A stretch of 15,002 nt of DNA from an uncultured Hungatella sp. (GTDB lineage: Bacteria; Bacillota; Clostridia; Lachnospirales; Lachnospiraceae). The stretch is from the NCBI GenBank assembly GCA_910586845.1, contig CAJUJV010000017.1:34938-49939 (forward strand), given 5' to 3'. The translations under genes and the position numbers were made by a program. The notes beneath the pieces are model-generated. The model was given only the letters and a program-made list of their open reading frames with translations, ran no database searches and was not told the DNA's origin. This document shows positions 13,787 to 15,002 of this stretch, piece by piece; position 1 is the stretch's first letter; the number at the start of each line of letters is the position of its first letter.

Positions 13787-13820
13787 AAAAGGGGATTCTC
13801 GGAGAAGGGGGTCCCCTTTT
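13787..13820 (+). terminator. Attenuator-like hairpin between permease and GH28
   Basis: AAAAGGGGA (13787-13795)/TCCCCTTTT (13812-13820), a 9-bp stem with an internal TTCT/AGAA mini-stem. The T-run is part of the stem and is followed by GTGTAC, so termination is probably partial. GH28 may be read through or use a weak promoter at 13819-13848 (TTGTGT, 18 bp, TATTAT). Confidence 0.6.
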
Positions 13821-13872
13821 GTGTACACGGGGCGGAGAGGAATATTATACGGAGTGAGAGAGGAAAGATAAT

Positions 13873-15002
13873 ATGGATGTGAAAGCGATTTATCAGACAG
13901 CCAGGTGTGTGACTCTGGAGATAACAGACGGAAGCGTCTTTGAGTCGGATACTGAGAAGGAGATCCGGATCAACGGGAAGTATTACGGAAAGACCAGGAG
14001 AGTCATCTATACGGTCTATGGCCTGAAACCGGACAGGGAATATGTGATCGAAGCCGGGATGGATGGGGACAGAGGCCTGGTTAAGGTCAGGACGGATCAG
14101 GAATTTGTGACGCTGGATGTCCGGGAATTTGGGGCAAAGGGGGATGGACAGCAGGATGACACCCACTTTATCCAGACGGCGATCATGTGCTGCCCCAAAG
14201 GAGGCCGGGTGCTGATACCAGAGGGGGTCTACCGGATCACCAATCTGTTTTTAAAAAGCGATCTGCGTCTGGAACTGGCAGAAGGGGCCGTATTGTCTGC
14301 ATGGACAGACAGAGAGCGGTTTCCCGTACTGCCCGGTATGATAGAAAGCTATGACGAGAAGAGAGAGTATAATCTTGGCACATGGGAGGGCAATCCCCTG
14401 GACTGTTTTGCCGCCGTTATCACCGGAATCCATGTGGAGAATGTGGAAATCTACGGCAGGGGAGCGATCGACGGCAATTCGGGCCCGGATAACTGGTGGA
14501 GGGATCCCAAAGTACGCAGAGGGGCTTTCCGGCCCAGGATGATCTTCCTGAATCACTGCAGCAATGTGGTGGTTCAGGGGATCCAGGTCAGGAACAGTCC
14601 CAGCTGGAATATCCACCCGTATTTTTCCGATCATCTCCGTTTCCTGGACCTGACAGTGAAAAATCCCAAAGATTCTCCCAACACAGACGGGCTGGATCCC
14701 GAATCCTGCCGGGATGTGGAGATCGCGGGAGTGTACTTTTCCGTGGGGGACGACTGCATAGCAGTGAAATCCGGAAAGATTTATATGGGAAGCAGGTATA
14801 AGACGCCTTCCGAGGATGTGGTGATCCGTCAGTGCTGCATGAGAGACGGTCACGGTTCCATCACTCTGGGCAGTGAAATGGCAGGAGGAATCCGGAATCT
14901 GACAGTGAAAGACAGTCTCTTCCTTCATACGGATCGGGGGCTGCGGATCAAAACCCGGCGGGGGCGGGGCAAGGATGCGGTGATCGATCAGATCCTTTTT
15001 GA
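13873..15002 (+). CDS. GH28 polygalacturonase-family glycosidase, 3' end cut off
   Basis: Hydrolyses alpha-1,4-galacturonosyl (or rhamnogalacturonan) linkages with inversion. The visible 376 residues lack the C-terminus, which lies beyond the window. Residues ~1-75 form a beta-rich, Fn3-like lead domain; the catalytic beta-helix starts at VREFGAKGDGQQDD near 80. All GH28 signatures are present: N270-T-D-G with D272, G292-D-D-C with D293/D294, G326-H-G-S with H327, and R358-I-K. No signal peptide is present, so it acts in the cytoplasm, which suits an exo-acting enzyme on imported oligogalacturonides. AGAGGAAAG precedes ATG 13873. Co-direction with the transporter and the nearby GH105 make a pectin pathway likely. 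Endo activity cannot be excluded from sequence alone. Confidence 0.93.
   Translation, partial: MDVKAIYQTARCVTLEITDGSVFESDTEKEIRINGKYYGKTRRVIYTVYGLKPDREYVIEAGMDGDRGLVKVRTDQEFVTLDVREFGAKGDGQQDDTHFIQTAIMCCPKGGRVLIPEGVYRITNLFLKSDLRLELAEGAVLSAWTDRERFPVLPGMIESYDEKREYNLGTWEGNPLDCFAAVITGIHVENVEIYGRGAIDGNSGPDNWWRDPKVRRGAFRPRMIFLNHCSNVVVQGIQVRNSPSWNIHPYFSDHLRFLDLTVKNPKDSPNTDGLDPESCRDVEIAGVYFSVGDDCIAVKSGKIYMGSRYKTPSEDVVIRQCCMRDGHGSITLGSEMAGGIRNLTVKDSLFLHTDRGLRIKTRRGRGKDAVIDQILF

Noticed and set aside
1..15002. CRISPR array, tRNA, rRNA, insertion sequence or prophage genes
   Set aside because: No regular direct repeats, cloverleaf sequences, transposase motifs or phage structural genes were found on reading the window; xerD is the housekeeping recombinase by length and synteny.

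Overview
The window reads as a chromosomal segment from a Gram-positive, endospore-forming, gut-type Clostridia, most likely Lachnospiraceae. The reasons are strong GGAGG ribosome sites, sigma-A promoters, a Firmicutes-type LexA box (GAAC-N4-GTTC) at recA, the recA-recX-rny and nudix-spoIIM-xerD gene orders also known from Bacillus, a choline/glucan-binding-repeat surface protein, and a pectin-oligosaccharide uptake locus. Lineage is inferred from gene content; no species is claimed.

Left part (1-8424), all on the + strand, is mostly housekeeping. It opens with the 3' part of an antibiotic-resistance-type ABC-F ATPase (Lsa/Vga-like ribosome protection), closed by a perfect 16-bp hairpin. A 437-bp non-coding leader follows, with up to three sigma-A promoter candidates and the LexA box. 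Then come recA and recX (13-bp gap), a structured spacer with a new promoter, and rny (RNase Y), whose Shine-Dalgarno lies in a small hairpin. After a clear rho-independent terminator there is a secreted cell-wall-binding-repeat protein, a Nudix ADP-ribose pyrophosphatase, spoIIM (preceded by a sigma-E-like promoter) and xerD (with its own sigma-A promoter). A hairpin terminator then separates this block from the next.

Right part (8595-15002) is an accessory pectin-utilisation locus. A GH105 unsaturated galacturonyl/rhamnogalacturonyl hydrolase is on the - strand. A 409-bp AT-rich divergent control region follows, with several palindromes, two of them related in sequence (LacI-type candidates). 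On the + strand come a lipoprotein sugar-binding protein, an intercistronic hairpin, an unrecognised 115-residue helical protein, two CUT1 sugar permeases, an attenuator-like hairpin, and a GH28 polygalacturonase-family enzyme cut by the window edge. Both hydrolases lack signal peptides. The inferred route is that short, partly unsaturated pectin oligosaccharides made outside the cell are captured by the lipoprotein, imported by the two permeases (ATPase encoded elsewhere), and broken down in the cytoplasm by GH105 and GH28.

The least explained items are the 115-residue protein inside the transport operon, the recA leader, and the palindrome-rich divergent promoter. No tRNA, rRNA, CRISPR array, insertion sequence or phage gene was seen.
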